40,318 bases of DNA from Candidatus Nitrosocosmicus sp. (GCA_025934495.1 JAICXY010000020.1:1-40318); one strand, 5' to 3'; counted from the stretch's first letter, positions 26,867 through 36,210 are shown. The notes: generated by a model not told the origin, from the sequence alone. Numbers and translations: made by a program.

Positions 26867-27554
26867 GACTCTGTTCAATTAAGAAAATCTTTTAGCTCGA
26901 AGACGTCTTATTTCCTTTGTGCTTATCAGAAATAAAACGCCTCCAGAATACATATATCATGGTCTGTATTTGTATTTTTCAGGTCTTTCTTTAAGAAGAA
27001 CATCTCAACAATTGTCTTGTTCTATAAAACGAAACCACGTTTCTATCTGGAACTGGATTCAAAAGTATCATCCTCAAAAGATATCATCTAAAAGCAAAAG
27101 GATATCTGAATTTATCATTGATGAAACCTTGATTAAAGTTGAGTTAGAACTAGTATGGCTTTGGGTTGCAATAATTGAGCCATCAGGAAACAAGCAAGCA
27201 AATTCTCGCATTATCAATCTCGAAAGAGAGAAACATGTTTGTTGTTGCTATTGAAAGATTTATTTCAAAATTAGTGATAACTTATGGATCACATCCAGTT
27301 TCTGCAGACGGCGATGGTACATGGTATCCGCAGGCCTGCAGATTCCTAAAACTACAACATCACCTTCACAACTCTTTTGAAAAAAGCTTGGTTGAAAGAA
27401 CAATGCAATACATAAAGGACAGAACTAAAGAAAGTTTCGATGACTACTTTCCGTGTAGACTTGATAAGTGCAAACTAAAACATGTGAAAAACTGGTTGAA
27501 TTTATTTATCCATTACCACAATAAGGAGTTAGGAATCGTTAAATGAACCGAGCC
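26867..27554 (+). mobile_element. IS6-like insertion sequence, 688 bp, with near-perfect 8-bp target duplication
   Basis: The left end GACTCTGTTCAATTAAG (26867-26883) and the right end GTTAAATGAACCGAGCC (27538-27554) are inverted repeats matching at 13 of 17 positions. The flanks are TTTTAATC on the left and TTTTAATA on the right, an 8-bp duplication with one mismatch, the length made by IS6 elements. The short total size also fits the family. The transposase inside is frameshifted. Confidence 0.75.
26883..27546 (+). pseudogene. Frameshifted IS6-like DDE transposase
   Basis: The first frame reads ARRRLISFVLIRNKTPPEYI, GLYLYFSGLSLRRTSQQL, the helix-turn-helix part NHVSIWNWIQKYHPQKISSK and FIIDETLIKVELELVWLWVA with the first catalytic Asp, then drifts into a stop at 27254. 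The second frame, overlapping by about 80 bases, gives SISKERNMFVVAIERFISKL, then VSADGDGTWYPQACRFLKLQ with the second Asp, and SLVERTMQYIKDRTKESFDD with the catalytic Glu, to the stop at 27546. An indel near 27185-27230 splits the protein. All DDE residues survive, so inactivation may be recent. Confidence 0.75.
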
Positions 27555-27872
27555 TTTTAATATGATGGATAATTATTTACTATTAATAAAAGTTTAATCA
27601 ACAATATAATAGTAATTTTATGTTTGTATTTTAAAATAGATTTATCACTCATTAGAATAAAAGGTTTGACTATTTTAAAAAACATCTTCTGTTTGATTTA
27701 CTTTTTTTTAAGGAAAAAGACTTAATAATTTTATCAATAATTTTTTCTTCATTTCTTTGGATTTTTCTTTAGTTTATGGTTGTGAATTAGGATTTGTTGA
27801 GTTTTATTATTTTACTAATGTTTGAGGATCGTTTACAATCATAAATAGTATAATAACAACATCATAATAATA
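27555..27872. other. AT-rich intergenic region, nothing recognised
   Basis: About 318 bases between the insertion sequence and the acidic small protein. T-rich stretches (27700-27770) could end transcription. No coding text seen. Confidence 0.5.
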
Positions 27873-28082
27873 ATGACAGTTATGCCTGAGCAACAGAAAG
27901 TAGATGATACAATAGAATCAACATCCTTAACAACAGATAAAAAATTGTCAAAAAAGATAGAAAACTCATCTACTGCTTTAGAAAAAGAAGTAGGAGAAGA
28001 GGAAAACTCCACTATAGAAGCAGAAGCTGATATTAACGATAGTATTTTAGAGTCTGATGCAGAAGATGTAAAAGAATTATAA
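27873..28082 (+). CDS. Small acidic hypothetical protein
   Basis: 69 residues, strongly acidic (Glu/Asp with Ser/Thr), for example EKEVGEEENSTIEAEADIND; no hydrophobic segment, cysteine or recognised motif. Probably intrinsically disordered and cytoplasmic. The ATG follows ATAATA-rich sequence with no ribosome site. The gene is flanked by gaps of more than 300 bases. The consistently acidic composition supports a real gene, but no function can be named. Confidence 0.45.
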   Translation: MTVMPEQQKVDDTIESTSLTTDKKLSKKIENSSTALEKEVGEEENSTIEAEADINDSILESDAEDVKEL

Positions 28083-28405
28083 TGGAGATAAATTGAATTA
28101 GTTTTCGTAGTTTAATATATAATATTAACATCTGAAAGATATTTATTTAGTTATACCAAACTCATCATTTTCATATTTTAACTATAACAATAATAATGAT
28201 TTTTTATGAAAAAATCTTTCAATAACTCAACAATTACAAATGATTTTGTAATGGTATCATAATAAGTTAAAGTCAGAATGATAGATGAATATACATTAAA
28301 GAATAATTTAGAAAATATTAAATCTATTTAAGAACAAAATTTTTTATTCTTTTTATATGTTACTTTTAGCTCCATTCAATATCCATGTAAAAAGATATAA
28401 AAACA
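28083..28405. other. AT-rich intergenic region, nothing recognised
   Basis: About 320 bases with no coding text, ahead of the second cyclase-like gene. A TTTTTATATG stretch about 60 bases before its ATG may hold the promoter. Confidence 0.4.
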
Positions 28406-29476
28406 ATGAAAACAAAGTTTCTTTTTATGGATATTAACGGTAGTATTAATGATGACGATGATGATGATAGATATCCATATCAATCTATTCTTAACCTTTA
28501 CGAATCTAATATATCAACAGATGTTATTGCATCTCAATTAGATATTAACCAAATAGATGTGGTTAATACATTAGAAAATATTCATAAAGATAAACAAAAT
28601 AAAGAGAAAAACATTATCGATGCATCTTTTAAACCAAAGAACGAGATGATAAATTCAGTTTCTGAGTTCGATATAGAAAACTCTATAAAAGATATACAAA
28701 AAAGAGTATGGACCAGATTAAAAGCAAAACCTATTTTTAATATAGATTTAAAAGATATTCATCCGATACTAGAAAAGATTGTTAATACTAATGTCTATCT
28801 TGTTATCCTGTATGTAGATTTAGTTAGTTCAACAAAGTTATCCATGAATCTGCCTCTAAAAAGGCTTACTCCAATAATACAAATGTTTACTCAAGAGATG
28901 TCTTTAATAGTTGATGCATATGGAGGATATGTCTTTAAATTTGTGGGAGATGGCATATTGTCATTCTTTTTTGTTGCAGATAAAGATAATCTGTATCTAC
29001 CGTGTTCCAAAGCAGTAGATTGTGCTTATTCTATGATAAACGTTATAGAAAAAGGAATAAATGACATTTTAGAAGGAAATGGCTATCCTGAATTAAATAT
29101 AAGAGTTGGTATTGATGTTGGCGAAAATGCAGTTGTCCAATATAACATAAAAACAAACTGCAACAAAAACAATAAGCAAGGAAGAGAAATTATTTATAAA
29201 AAAAATAGCAATAATCAAAGATATGCAGATAAAAAAGCAAATATACAACAAAAGTCACAATTGGATATATTAGGTTATACCATTAATACTGCATCAAAAA
29301 TGACCCAATATGCAAAGCCAAATCAAATTATTATAGGATCTGCAGTATATGATAAAATAGATAAAGATAAGAAAAAGCATTTTAAGAAAATACATCTTGT
29401 TAATGAATCTTGGGATTATATAGACAATTCAAATGGAAATATTTATGGAATATATGGAAATCAACTAATAATTTAA
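28406..29476 (+). CDS. Class III nucleotidyl cyclase-like protein with N-terminal helix-turn-helix-like segment
   Basis: 356 residues. Residues about 25-60 (ILNLYESNISTDVIASQLDI) resemble a helix-turn-helix. The cyclase domain runs from about 128 to 325: first metal Asp138 (LYVDLVSSTKLS), Lys178 and second metal Asp182 (FKFVGDGILSFFFV), and the later LDILGYTINTASKM. There the transition-state Asn is kept (Asn294), but Arg is Lys298 and the specificity Asp is Tyr291. It is a clear homologue of 3847-4656 (MSLIV and VGD contexts shared), with a Lys/Asn-rich insertion (about 246-282) before the Y-containing motif. Likely cytoplasmic. It may make cAMP, or may be a nucleotide-binding sensor that has lost catalysis. 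Confidence 0.85.
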   Translation: MKTKFLFMDINGSINDDDDDDRYPYQSILNLYESNISTDVIASQLDINQIDVVNTLENIHKDKQNKEKNIIDASFKPKNEMINSVSEFDIENSIKDIQKRVWTRLKAKPIFNIDLKDIHPILEKIVNTNVYLVILYVDLVSSTKLSMNLPLKRLTPIIQMFTQEMSLIVDAYGGYVFKFVGDGILSFFFVADKDNLYLPCSKAVDCAYSMINVIEKGINDILEGNGYPELNIRVGIDVGENAVVQYNIKTNCNKNNKQGREIIYKKNSNNQRYADKKANIQQKSQLDILGYTINTASKMTQYAKPNQIIIGSAVYDKIDKDKKKHFKKIHLVNESWDYIDNSNGNIYGIYGNQLII

Positions 29477-29525
29477 GAATATTCTATTTATGATTTGTTA
29501 ATAAAATGGGTTATGTCAAATAATA

Positions 29526-29771
29526 ATGATAAATACCAAGGAAAAGAGAAATCAGGTCATGTTGCAGATTCAAAGGAACTTCGCTTCTGTAGCCAAAGTA
29601 TTAAAAGGTATTGATTTTCCAGCAAATAAAAATGATCTAGTAAAACACACCCAGCAAAATAAAGGACAAACAGAAAATACAAATGAAGTTATAGATACTA
29701 TTAATCAATGACCAGATAAAGAATATAATTCAATGGCATATGTCGAGCAAGAAGTAGGACAAGTAAAATAA
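29526..29771 (+). pseudogene. DUF2795-like small protein with in-frame TGA
   Basis: The open part (61 codons from the ATG at 29526) contains KGIDFPANKNDLVKH and NEVIDTINQ. It is followed by TGA at 29709-29711 and, in the same frame, PDKEYNSMAYVEQEVGQVK and TAA at 29769-29771. DUF2795 proteins have the pattern FPAxKxxL ... LPDxEYxSxxDV, so the TGA replaces the expected Leu codon just before PDKEY. The truncated product lacks the conserved C-terminus. The N-terminal 15 residues are atypical, and a second frame starting MSNNNDK at 29516 may be the original N-terminus, implying another indel. Confidence 0.6.
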
Positions 29772-29821
29772 AAATAATTTTGAAATACTATCCTTTGATC
29801 AATCGAGTTTCCTAAAGAAGA

Positions 29822-31132
29822 TCAAGATTCAATTTGCTTTATTGTTCCAGTTGAAAATAGTGATTGTGGAACAGAATTAACATGTTTTTGGTCTTTGGTT
29901 TCAGACAATCCTTTGACAAGTCGATTGAGCATGTCCTTCATAGATGAGAATCATCTGTTAAAGACTTAAACTGTTCATCTTTCTCTTGTAAATTACCTTT
30001 TATGATATAATCCGTGTTTTTATTTTGTTCCTCCAAATCCTTTACTTTTTTGTTCAATGTCTCACTATTTGCAGAAAAAGTCAATAGATCAACTGTCCTC
30101 AGATAATCATCTAAAACTTCTATTTCAGTAGGCTTGTAGTAATGCTTTGATAAGACCATAGAGCTGGAGTGACCCATCATTATCTTGACATTATTATGTT
30201 TCATCTACTGCTGAATTCTAGTTTAAGAATTTGTGAAACCATGGGCTATTTTAAATTCATGTCTCTTTTCCTTTCCGTTTAGATGATTCCAAACACCTCG
30301 ATGATGCCAAGCACGAGATAGCATAATTTTTACACCAGTACTTTTGGATATAGTCGGGTTACAATCTGTATATTTAGATCACCATATCTTTTGTTTCGTG
30401 TTTCCAAAATGTCTCGTAAAAGCCGTGATTCCCTGTAATATTTTCACCATGACGTATTCTTAAATCCATCCATTGCTCTAATGCATTAAATTCTTCAAAA
30501 GCTATGAAAATATAATACTGCTATGGTTCACCAGTATATACTACAAGTTTTGCAGCTTTGATTACATAAGGATCATTTTCATCTCTTATTGGAATAAATG
30601 CTTCCACTTGAGGTATTTCCAAGCACCCAGCCTGATGCCTGAGGAAGCCATTGTGTAAACTATGGGCTTTATTCTAATGTCGTCATATTATACCAATTTG
30701 CGAATTTCATCTATGGTAGGAGGAGCTTTGTCATCAGCAAACTCTGACTTTGGGAATGCTAATCTTTATTTTATTCCAATGAGTGGTCTTCAATATCATT
30801 CATTCTGCAGAAAAGTCTCCTGATTTTCAAATAGTTTTTCAAAGTGCCAGCAACAATTTCCTTGTTTTCTACCTTTTGTTTGTTATAGATAACATGACTA
30901 AAGATCTGAGATTCAAACCATCGTCTGTCCTCTTTAGCCTTTATACGATATTAGCTCGCTCTTCAATAGGTTTTGTCATCTCAACATTCAAAAAATAAAA
31001 AACATTTTGAGGAGTTTGGGATACTGACTGTCTTGTTGTCTCTTTGGGTTTTAAAGCAAATAAAAAATTCTCATAAGGTGTTAGATAATCCAGTCTACCG
31101 TCAGAACTGAAAACGTCTAGATTTTTCTGCAT
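29822..31132 (-). pseudogene. Degenerate thaumarchaeal-type tyrosine integrase
   Basis: Following the minus strand from the ATG at 31132, frames switch repeatedly but the order is that of a phage/plasmid-type tyrosine recombinase. The N-terminal part reads FLNVEMTKPIEERANIV (about 30941-31132), followed by core-binding text LLLALKNYLKIRRLFCRMND (about 30800-30860). Then come IKAAKLVVYTGEP and ALEQWMDLRIRHGENITGN. RGVWNHLNGKEKRHEFKIAH with the HxxK/R-type region is near 30250-30310. Last comes VKIMMGHSSSMVLSKHYYKP with the active-site Tyr (about 30130-30200) and a coiled-coil tail ending near 29822. At least five frameshifts or stops are present. Element boundaries and att sites were not identified. 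Confidence 0.75.
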
Positions 31133-31283
31133 TATGGATTATTTCCTTCGTAAGTGTATAAGTATTGGTTGTATATTCGTTACGTATTGGTTGAAATCGT
31201 TTAGATTTCTATAGGGGTCATCTATTTTTTTTAATCATTATTAGAATAACAAAGTTCTATTCTTCAAATAAATTTTATCACTA

Positions 31284-31299
31284 TCATGCAACAAAGCAT
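31284..31299 (-). repeat. Solo end of the CTTTGTTGC MITE family
   Basis: CTATCATGCAACAAAGC matches the right end of the element at 35097-35221 (AATCAAGCAACAAAGC). No partner end lies within 200 bases. The surrounding 31133-31406 has no gene. At 31184-31216, TATTGGTTGAAATCG and the bases after it loosely resemble dispersed repeat copy 3. Confidence 0.35.
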
Positions 31300-31406
31300 A
31301 TGGAAAGGGCCATCTAGATCAAAGTAAAAAGGTTTACTTCAATTCATTCCACATCTTCCAATAGATAAACCACGTATTCATGTTATATAATTAAGATTTT
31401 CAATAA

Positions 31407-31620
31407 AATGTTTATGGTCGATTCTATCGTCAAGTTCAAGTAATTCAATACATAAAAGATTTGAAGAACAATAAGGGTATCACTTTAAATGATATTGATA
31501 TTAAAGATGATATTATTAGAACCACCGTTCACAGGACAAAAATCGTAGGTATAATCGTAGTTAGTTCCAATAATCCTATACCTATAGGCATTGTAAGGCA
31601 TCAAGTTTTTATATTTGCAT
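31407..31620 (+). pseudogene. Unidentified open frame without start, upstream of the GMC gene
   Basis: About 70 codons of protein-like text: NVYGRFYRQVQVIQYIKDLK, NNKGITLNDIDIKDDIIRTT, then VGIIVVSSNNPIPIGIVRHQ, ending in TAA at 31618-31620, overlapping the GMC start by a few bases in another frame. A stop lies immediately upstream and no ATG, GTG or TTG is well placed. It may be the 3' remnant of an upstream gene. Family not recognised. Confidence 0.3.
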
Positions 31621-34122
31621 AAATTTAGATATATATTGTCTTTCACGATAAAGGGAATACTTACAAATACCGCGAATGAACCGTTGTCTTCCCACACTAT
31701 AAAAGCATTTGATAAAGAACCCATATTTGATGTTTTTGGAGATGAGCATCTAGGGTATTCTGTGACAAATGATGATGGAACATTTAGAATCGACCTTACA
31801 AAAGAAAGTTTCAAAAAGCCATTAGAATTTTGGGTGCATGATAATCAACCCAAATTATATCTCAAAGTTTTTGATCCGGATGGAAATTTCATTTATGAGA
31901 CATCAGTTATCGATAAACCTTTTGTACCATTTGATAATCCAAATGAAATAGGCCAGTGCGAAGCTATTGTAATTGGGTCTGGATTTGGTGGGACAATTAT
32001 AGCCTCATCTCTAGTAAATCAAATTGTAGCAGATGATCAGGTAAAGCCTGATCAGGATAAACGAAAAGTAGTATTGTTAGAAAGAGGGCAGTGGTGGGTG
32101 AGTCATGAATTACCTTCAAGTCTTGGAGCTGATGAATTTAAAAAGAAAATAAATCCGGATAAAGGAATGAGGGAGTATTTAGAAGCAAATGATATCCCAT
32201 ATAGAACATGGGCATATCCAGATAATGTAAACGGATTAAGTCAGTTTCTAAATAGTACGCGTATAATTGATAGACGTGGATTATACGATTATCGAATTTC
32301 AAAAAAAGTTCATACAATTGCAGGTAGCGGAATAGGCGGTGGTTCACTAGTTTATACAAATGTTACTGAAGAGCCAGATGAAAATGTGATAGACTCTTGG
32401 GATTCATTGTTAAATTTAGGAATCAACTACAATAATTTAACTACTTATTTTGATATGGCAAGAGCATTTATTGGCGTCAACAAAATCGCCACTACAGCCC
32501 CTATTGGTAATAGTAAACTTTTAAAAACTGCTGCTTTTCAAGAAGCTGCTGAGAAAATAAGAAAAGAAACACCTGGAATTATTAAAAATAAATCGGTTTT
32601 TGATCTCAATAATCCAGACCAAAAAGATTTTGTAGAAGATATCTTTGCAGTCAACCTAGCTATAACCGATATTCCATATCGAAAAGATGAGAAAACTCTT
32701 TTCCAAAATAAAAATTCATTTTCATCTATTTTAAATTCAATTAAAACCGATCCAAATATGCAGAATAAATTAGCAGTTTTATTAAAAAAGTATTCTGCAG
32801 AACAAAACGTATGTGAACGCCAAGGTCGATGTGCTCTAGGCTGTATTCCAGGTGCACGCCATACATTCAGTAAAAAAATATATGATATAATTAAAGACCC
32901 AAATAAAGCAAAGCAATTTGAAGTACGGGTATTAAGTGAAGTTTATGATATAGAACCACTATCATCAAACAATAACAATAATACGAATACGTTAAACTAT
33001 AAAATTTATTATACGGACTATAGTGCAAGAGAATGGCAACAAGCAAGTTTTACCTGGAATCATGGGCCGGATTCATTTAACCTTAATATCAAAATATTTA
33101 AAACAATTGATGGTGGAAAGAAAAAGACAATACAATCTAAAAAACTTGTTCTTGCTGCCGGTGCAATAGGTAGCACAGAGATCTTGATAAAATCAATAAA
33201 CACTACACGTACATCAGGTCAAAAACTCAATGTCAGTAATAAATTAGGTATGGGCTATTCAACTAATGGAGACTTGCTTGGTGTTGTTACTCCAACAAAA
33301 AAAGATATTCAGGCAACACGAGGACCTATTGTTACTTCTGCAATAAGATTCAATGAAGGCGCGGACCTAATATATACAATAGAAGATAGTAGCATTCCCA
33401 AAATGTTTTCAGGTATCTCTGGATTAATATCACAAGGTCCTTTATTTAGGCGCATTCTTGGTTTCGTAGGATTAGGATCGGTACAGGATATAATAAAAAT
33501 GATTAATCCAATACCCATTTCTATTCCTTTTTCAAATTCATCTATTCCTATTCAAATCTCTGATCAAGACTTGTCAAAAACTATGTTACTGGCTGGTATG
33601 GGTACCGATACATCTGATGGTACAATAAAAGCTCAAGATTCATGGAAAAACGATCCAAATAGAGATATGAACGCATTAAATGTGTTGGATGTTGAATTTG
33701 ATCTTAATAACTTAGTTCCTTTATTTACAAAAATGAGAAATTCCATGCAACGCATTTCAAATGAGATAGGGGAAAATGGCTCTTCAAGCTTTTCTACTCC
33801 GCTATGGGATCCAAACGATGTTAATTCTAGCTCCACCATTGTGCTTCATAATTTAGGGGGATGTTCTATGGGAAAAGATAGAGATCATGGTGTAGTTGAT
33901 AATTTTGGAAGGGTTTTCAAAGGTAATGGTAATACTTTAAATGATCTTTATCCTGATTTCTATATAGTAGATGGAGGAATTGTTCCATCATCTTTAGGAG
34001 TTAATTCATCACTAACTATTTCAGCTTTAGCATTTAGAATTGCAGAAAACATGGTTGGACCGTCAAATCTTCCAGTTGAAGCGGTAGCCGATGGAACTCA
34101 AACTATATATTTTCCAAAATAA
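31615..34122 (+). CDS. GMC-family FAD oxidoreductase with N-terminal transthyretin-like domain
   Basis: 835 residues from TTG at 31615 (a second TTG at 31636 is possible; no ATG is well placed). Residues about 8-105 resemble a transthyretin/prealbumin-like beta-sandwich (IKGILTNTANEPLSSHTIKA, TNDDGTFRIDL). The FAD domain starts with CEAIVIGSGFGGTIIASSL (115-133) and VVLLERGQWW. A GMC substrate loop carries AGSGIGGGSLVYTNV, then the Cys-rich CERQGRCALGCIPG seen in cholesterol-oxidase-like members. The C-terminus has HNLGGCSMG (His745) and the GMC-C motif DGGIVPSSLGVNSSLTISAL (Asn797). It should oxidise an alcohol group using FAD; sterol, sugar or aliphatic substrates are all possible. Longer than usual (500-600) because of the added domain and loops. 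No signal peptide is visible. Confidence 0.85.
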   Translation: MHKFRYILSFTIKGILTNTANEPLSSHTIKAFDKEPIFDVFGDEHLGYSVTNDDGTFRIDLTKESFKKPLEFWVHDNQPKLYLKVFDPDGNFIYETSVIDKPFVPFDNPNEIGQCEAIVIGSGFGGTIIASSLVNQIVADDQVKPDQDKRKVVLLERGQWWVSHELPSSLGADEFKKKINPDKGMREYLEANDIPYRTWAYPDNVNGLSQFLNSTRIIDRRGLYDYRISKKVHTIAGSGIGGGSLVYTNVTEEPDENVIDSWDSLLNLGINYNNLTTYFDMARAFIGVNKIATTAPIGNSKLLKTAAFQEAAEKIRKETPGIIKNKSVFDLNNPDQKDFVEDIFAVNLAITDIPYRKDEKTLFQNKNSFSSILNSIKTDPNMQNKLAVLLKKYSAEQNVCERQGRCALGCIPGARHTFSKKIYDIIKDPNKAKQFEVRVLSEVYDIEPLSSNNNNNTNTLNYKIYYTDYSAREWQQASFTWNHGPDSFNLNIKIFKTIDGGKKKTIQSKKLVLAAGAIGSTEILIKSINTTRTSGQKLNVSNKLGMGYSTNGDLLGVVTPTKKDIQATRGPIVTSAIRFNEGADLIYTIEDSSIPKMFSGISGLISQGPLFRRILGFVGLGSVQDIIKMINPIPISIPFSNSSIPIQISDQDLSKTMLLAGMGTDTSDGTIKAQDSWKNDPNRDMNALNVLDVEFDLNNLVPLFTKMRNSMQRISNEIGENGSSSFSTPLWDPNDVNSSSTIVLHNLGGCSMGKDRDHGVVDNFGRVFKGNGNTLNDLYPDFYIVDGGIVPSSLGVNSSLTISALAFRIAENMVGPSNLPVEAVADGTQTIYFPK

Positions 34123-34290
34123 TTCATTTATTTAAAATAATTATATTTATTTTTTGCACTTACAATAATTATAAAGATAGTAACAGAATAATTATTTTAT
34201 AATTGTTGATTAATCTTTTCACAATTTAAAAGAGAACAAATTAAAAGTAGAGAAATAACTTTTTAATATTTAGATTTAATTAATAGGGCA

Positions 34291-34540
34291 TTTCAAATGT
34301 TTAATGATAAGAACCCACTTGCATATGTTGCTTTAGAGATTGATATAAAATCAAATGCAGTTATGGATTTCTACAATGATTATTGGAGTTTAACGAGGAT
34401 GGATTAGCTTGTTAAAATAATCAAAGAATTTATGCAAGATTTTCCTTTGATTATATATTTTTTCAAACGAATAAAAAAAGAGAGATGGATAAACAAGATA
34501 TTACAGATCTACAACAAATAGAAATAAGCTAAAAGATAAG
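34291..34540 (+). pseudogene. Relic of a small HTH-like protein
   Basis: The plus-strand frame reads FQMFNDKNPLAYVALEIDIK, SNAVMDFYNDYWSLTRMD, a TAG, then LVKIIKEFMQDFPLIIYFFK and KKERWINK. A frame change leads to KQDITDLQQIE before further stops. The pattern (a helix-turn-helix-like ALEIDIKSNAV followed by a helical region) resembles small thaumarchaeal DNA-binding-like proteins (memory, not searched). No start codon and two or more lesions. Confidence 0.45.
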
Positions 34541-34770
34541 TGAAGAAGTATAGTGTTTTACTATATTCATATCTGAATTAAAAACTAGAAAATCAGCCCT
34601 TTAACAAGATGTCAATAGTATTCGGCAAAGGAGAGATATTTGCGACGGAATTAATCCAATATAAAATTTGGAAGGTATTGTCAAATTATATTTTACCCAA
34701 GGCCACTTAATTAAAATAAAACCAAAAATTATATCAAAATGACATTAATTATCATATATGCGATTACTTT

Positions 34771-35070
34771 TTGATTACCATACGTGAAGATTTAGATGCA
34801 ATAGTATCTATATTATATCAGGTTTTTGAAATAACTCCATTTAAAAGGGACTATGATAATGCATTTGGAAAGATTGCTGACATCATTCGCCTATATGGAA
34901 TAATAGAAAATCCACGTAATTTACGGTTTAGATTCACACTATGCATGCAAGAGTTTTTTGATTCTATTCCCCAAGAACAATGGAGACTAAAAGATTCTAC
35001 ATTTATCAAACAATCAGAAGTATTTGCCATTACAAAGTTTAAAGAATGGATAATAGAGCAAATTACATAA
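34771..35070 (+). CDS. Hypothetical protein of about 99 residues
   Basis: TTG-started frame, soluble and mostly helical, with text such as VSILYQVFEITPFKRDYDNA and RFTLCMQEFFDSIPQEQWRL. No known domain is recognised. The open frame extends about 17 codons upstream of the TTG without an ATG, so the 5' end may be truncated or the start unusual. A MITE lies 27 bases past the stop. The well-formed protein text supports a real or recently real gene. Confidence 0.45.
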   Translation: MITIREDLDAIVSILYQVFEITPFKRDYDNAFGKIADIIRLYGIIENPRNLRFRFTLCMQEFFDSIPQEQWRLKDSTFIKQSEVFAITKFKEWIIEQIT

Positions 35071-35096
35071 TTTAGTTTTAAATTACGACAACTATT

Positions 35097-35221
35097 GCTT
35101 TGTTGCATGATTATTTTAATCGGTATTTGTTGATAGATTATAACGGAAATAATCAAATCCGATAGATATTGTTATACCCAAATCACGTTTTTAACTGATT
35201 TTCCAAATCAAGCAACAAAGC
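35097..35221. mobile_element. 125-bp MITE, CTTTGTTGC family
   Basis: GCTTTGTTGCATGATT (35097-35112) and AATCAAGCAACAAAGC (35206-35221) are inverted repeats matching at 15 of 16 positions. The interior is non-coding and AT-rich. Related ends occur at 17495-17626 and alone at 31284. The mobilising transposase is not in the window unless it is the IS5-like relic at 7520. Confidence 0.65.
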
Positions 35222-35240
35222 AGGGTTTATACCCTTTTAT

Positions 35241-35459
35241 TTAACTATTGTCAGATGATTTGCCGCTGTCAGATGATTTGTGGCTGGTATGTCCGTTATG
35301 ATTGTGATGACTGTGATGTGAGCTTGAATCTGTATCAGAAACATCATGGGGAATAGTATCAGAAGTTGTGGTAGGTGTAGAAGTTGTAGAGAGGGTATTA
35401 TCAGAAGTTGTGGTGACGCTCTGGATTACTGAGGCATGTTTTCGGATTTTATGGATTTC
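35241..35459 (-). pseudogene. 3' part of a Ser/Thr/His-rich, probably secreted protein gene
   Basis: The minus-strand frame reads SVIQSVTTTSDNTLSTTSTP, then a His-rich part SSSHHSHHNHNGHTSHKSSD and the repeat KSSDSGKSSDNS before TAA at 35241. The composition (Thr/Ser stalk, His cluster) is typical of surface proteins and echoes the His-rich secreted genes at the left of the window. The frame is closed upstream by TGA at 35460-35462 with no start codon, so the signal peptide end is missing. Confidence 0.5.
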
Positions 35460-35510
35460 TCAATTACTATTACTGTATTCATGCAATGTAAAAGTATTAA
35501 TTTGTAATTA

Positions 35511-35843
35511 TTGCAATACTTATTTGTGCCCTTTAGCCTATATAAGGCGATAAAGAATACTCATAGAAACCCTGTTAATAGAATTTTACATCTTATAGGT
35601 ATACCCATCTATGCTACTGGAATCATGTTAATATTGGATTATTTTTTCGGTCAGCATACTAATCCCATCAATGGAATAGCTTTGTGGTCAATAGCAATTT
35701 GTTTGTTCTTGACCGGTCATAAAATAGAAGGAAATTTAAGAGCAATGACATTAATTATAATTTTCAAATATTTGAAATCAAGGAAAGTGATATTGGCTAA
35801 TCACCAGGATCATTTTGACAGAAACTTGAGCATGGAGCCTTGA
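35511..35843 (+). CDS. DUF962/Mpo1-like membrane protein
   Basis: About 110 residues. The N-terminal pattern YKAIKNTHRNPVNRILHLIG matches the DUF962/Mpo1 signature (H-x-x-P-x-N ... H-x-x-G-x-P). Hydrophobic helices follow (IPIYATGIMLILDYF and ALWSIAICLFLTGHKIEG), with a later His-containing ANHQDHF. Yeast Mpo1 is an iron-dependent dioxygenase acting on 2-hydroxy fatty acids; a lipid-related role here is only inferred. Starts are TTG at 35511 or GTG at 35526; the latter places the motif at a normal distance from the N-terminus. Confidence 0.6.
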   Translation: MQYLFVPFSLYKAIKNTHRNPVNRILHLIGIPIYATGIMLILDYFFGQHTNPINGIALWSIAICLFLTGHKIEGNLRAMTLIIIFKYLKSRKVILANHQDHFDRNLSMEP

Positions 35844-35849
35844 ATCTTC

Positions 35850-36210
35850 TACATGCCAACAGAATTTATATTCTGTATACTCTATCATTTGGTTCTTTGG
35901 ACAGATAAGGAAGTGTAATACTACATCTATCTTTTACAATTAGATTCCAAACAAGTATGGCCTTAACACCTCTACTACCAAAAAGCCACAGACCCACTTA
36001 TGAATTTCCAACAGACTAATAGACTTTTGTTCACAATCATTTCCCAATTATCATATTACCCTGAGGAACATCAGGTACCTAATAAGTAGTGAATTTCTCT
36101 AAATCAATCAACCACTTTTCATATATCTAGCAAATCTATCTCTTTGGCCATTTCATAAGCCTCAAGTTTCAGAATCCAGATAACCTATCAAATGTGGGCC
36201 GGATCGTTTG
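35850..36210 (-). pseudogene. Unidentified decayed coding stretch
   Basis: The minus strand in alternating frames yields protein-like text: EAYEMAKEIDLLDI near 36125-36170, then DVPQGNMI and LLVCWKFISGSVAFW, with many stops. No family can be named. The following 36211-36445 is AT-rich with nothing recognised. Confidence 0.25.

Noticed and set aside
14173-29711. TGA read as an amino acid (recoding or selenocysteine)
   Set aside because: The replaced residues differ (Gly-like, Leu-like, unknown), TAA and TAG lesions occur as well, and no selenocysteine-insertion structure was seen.
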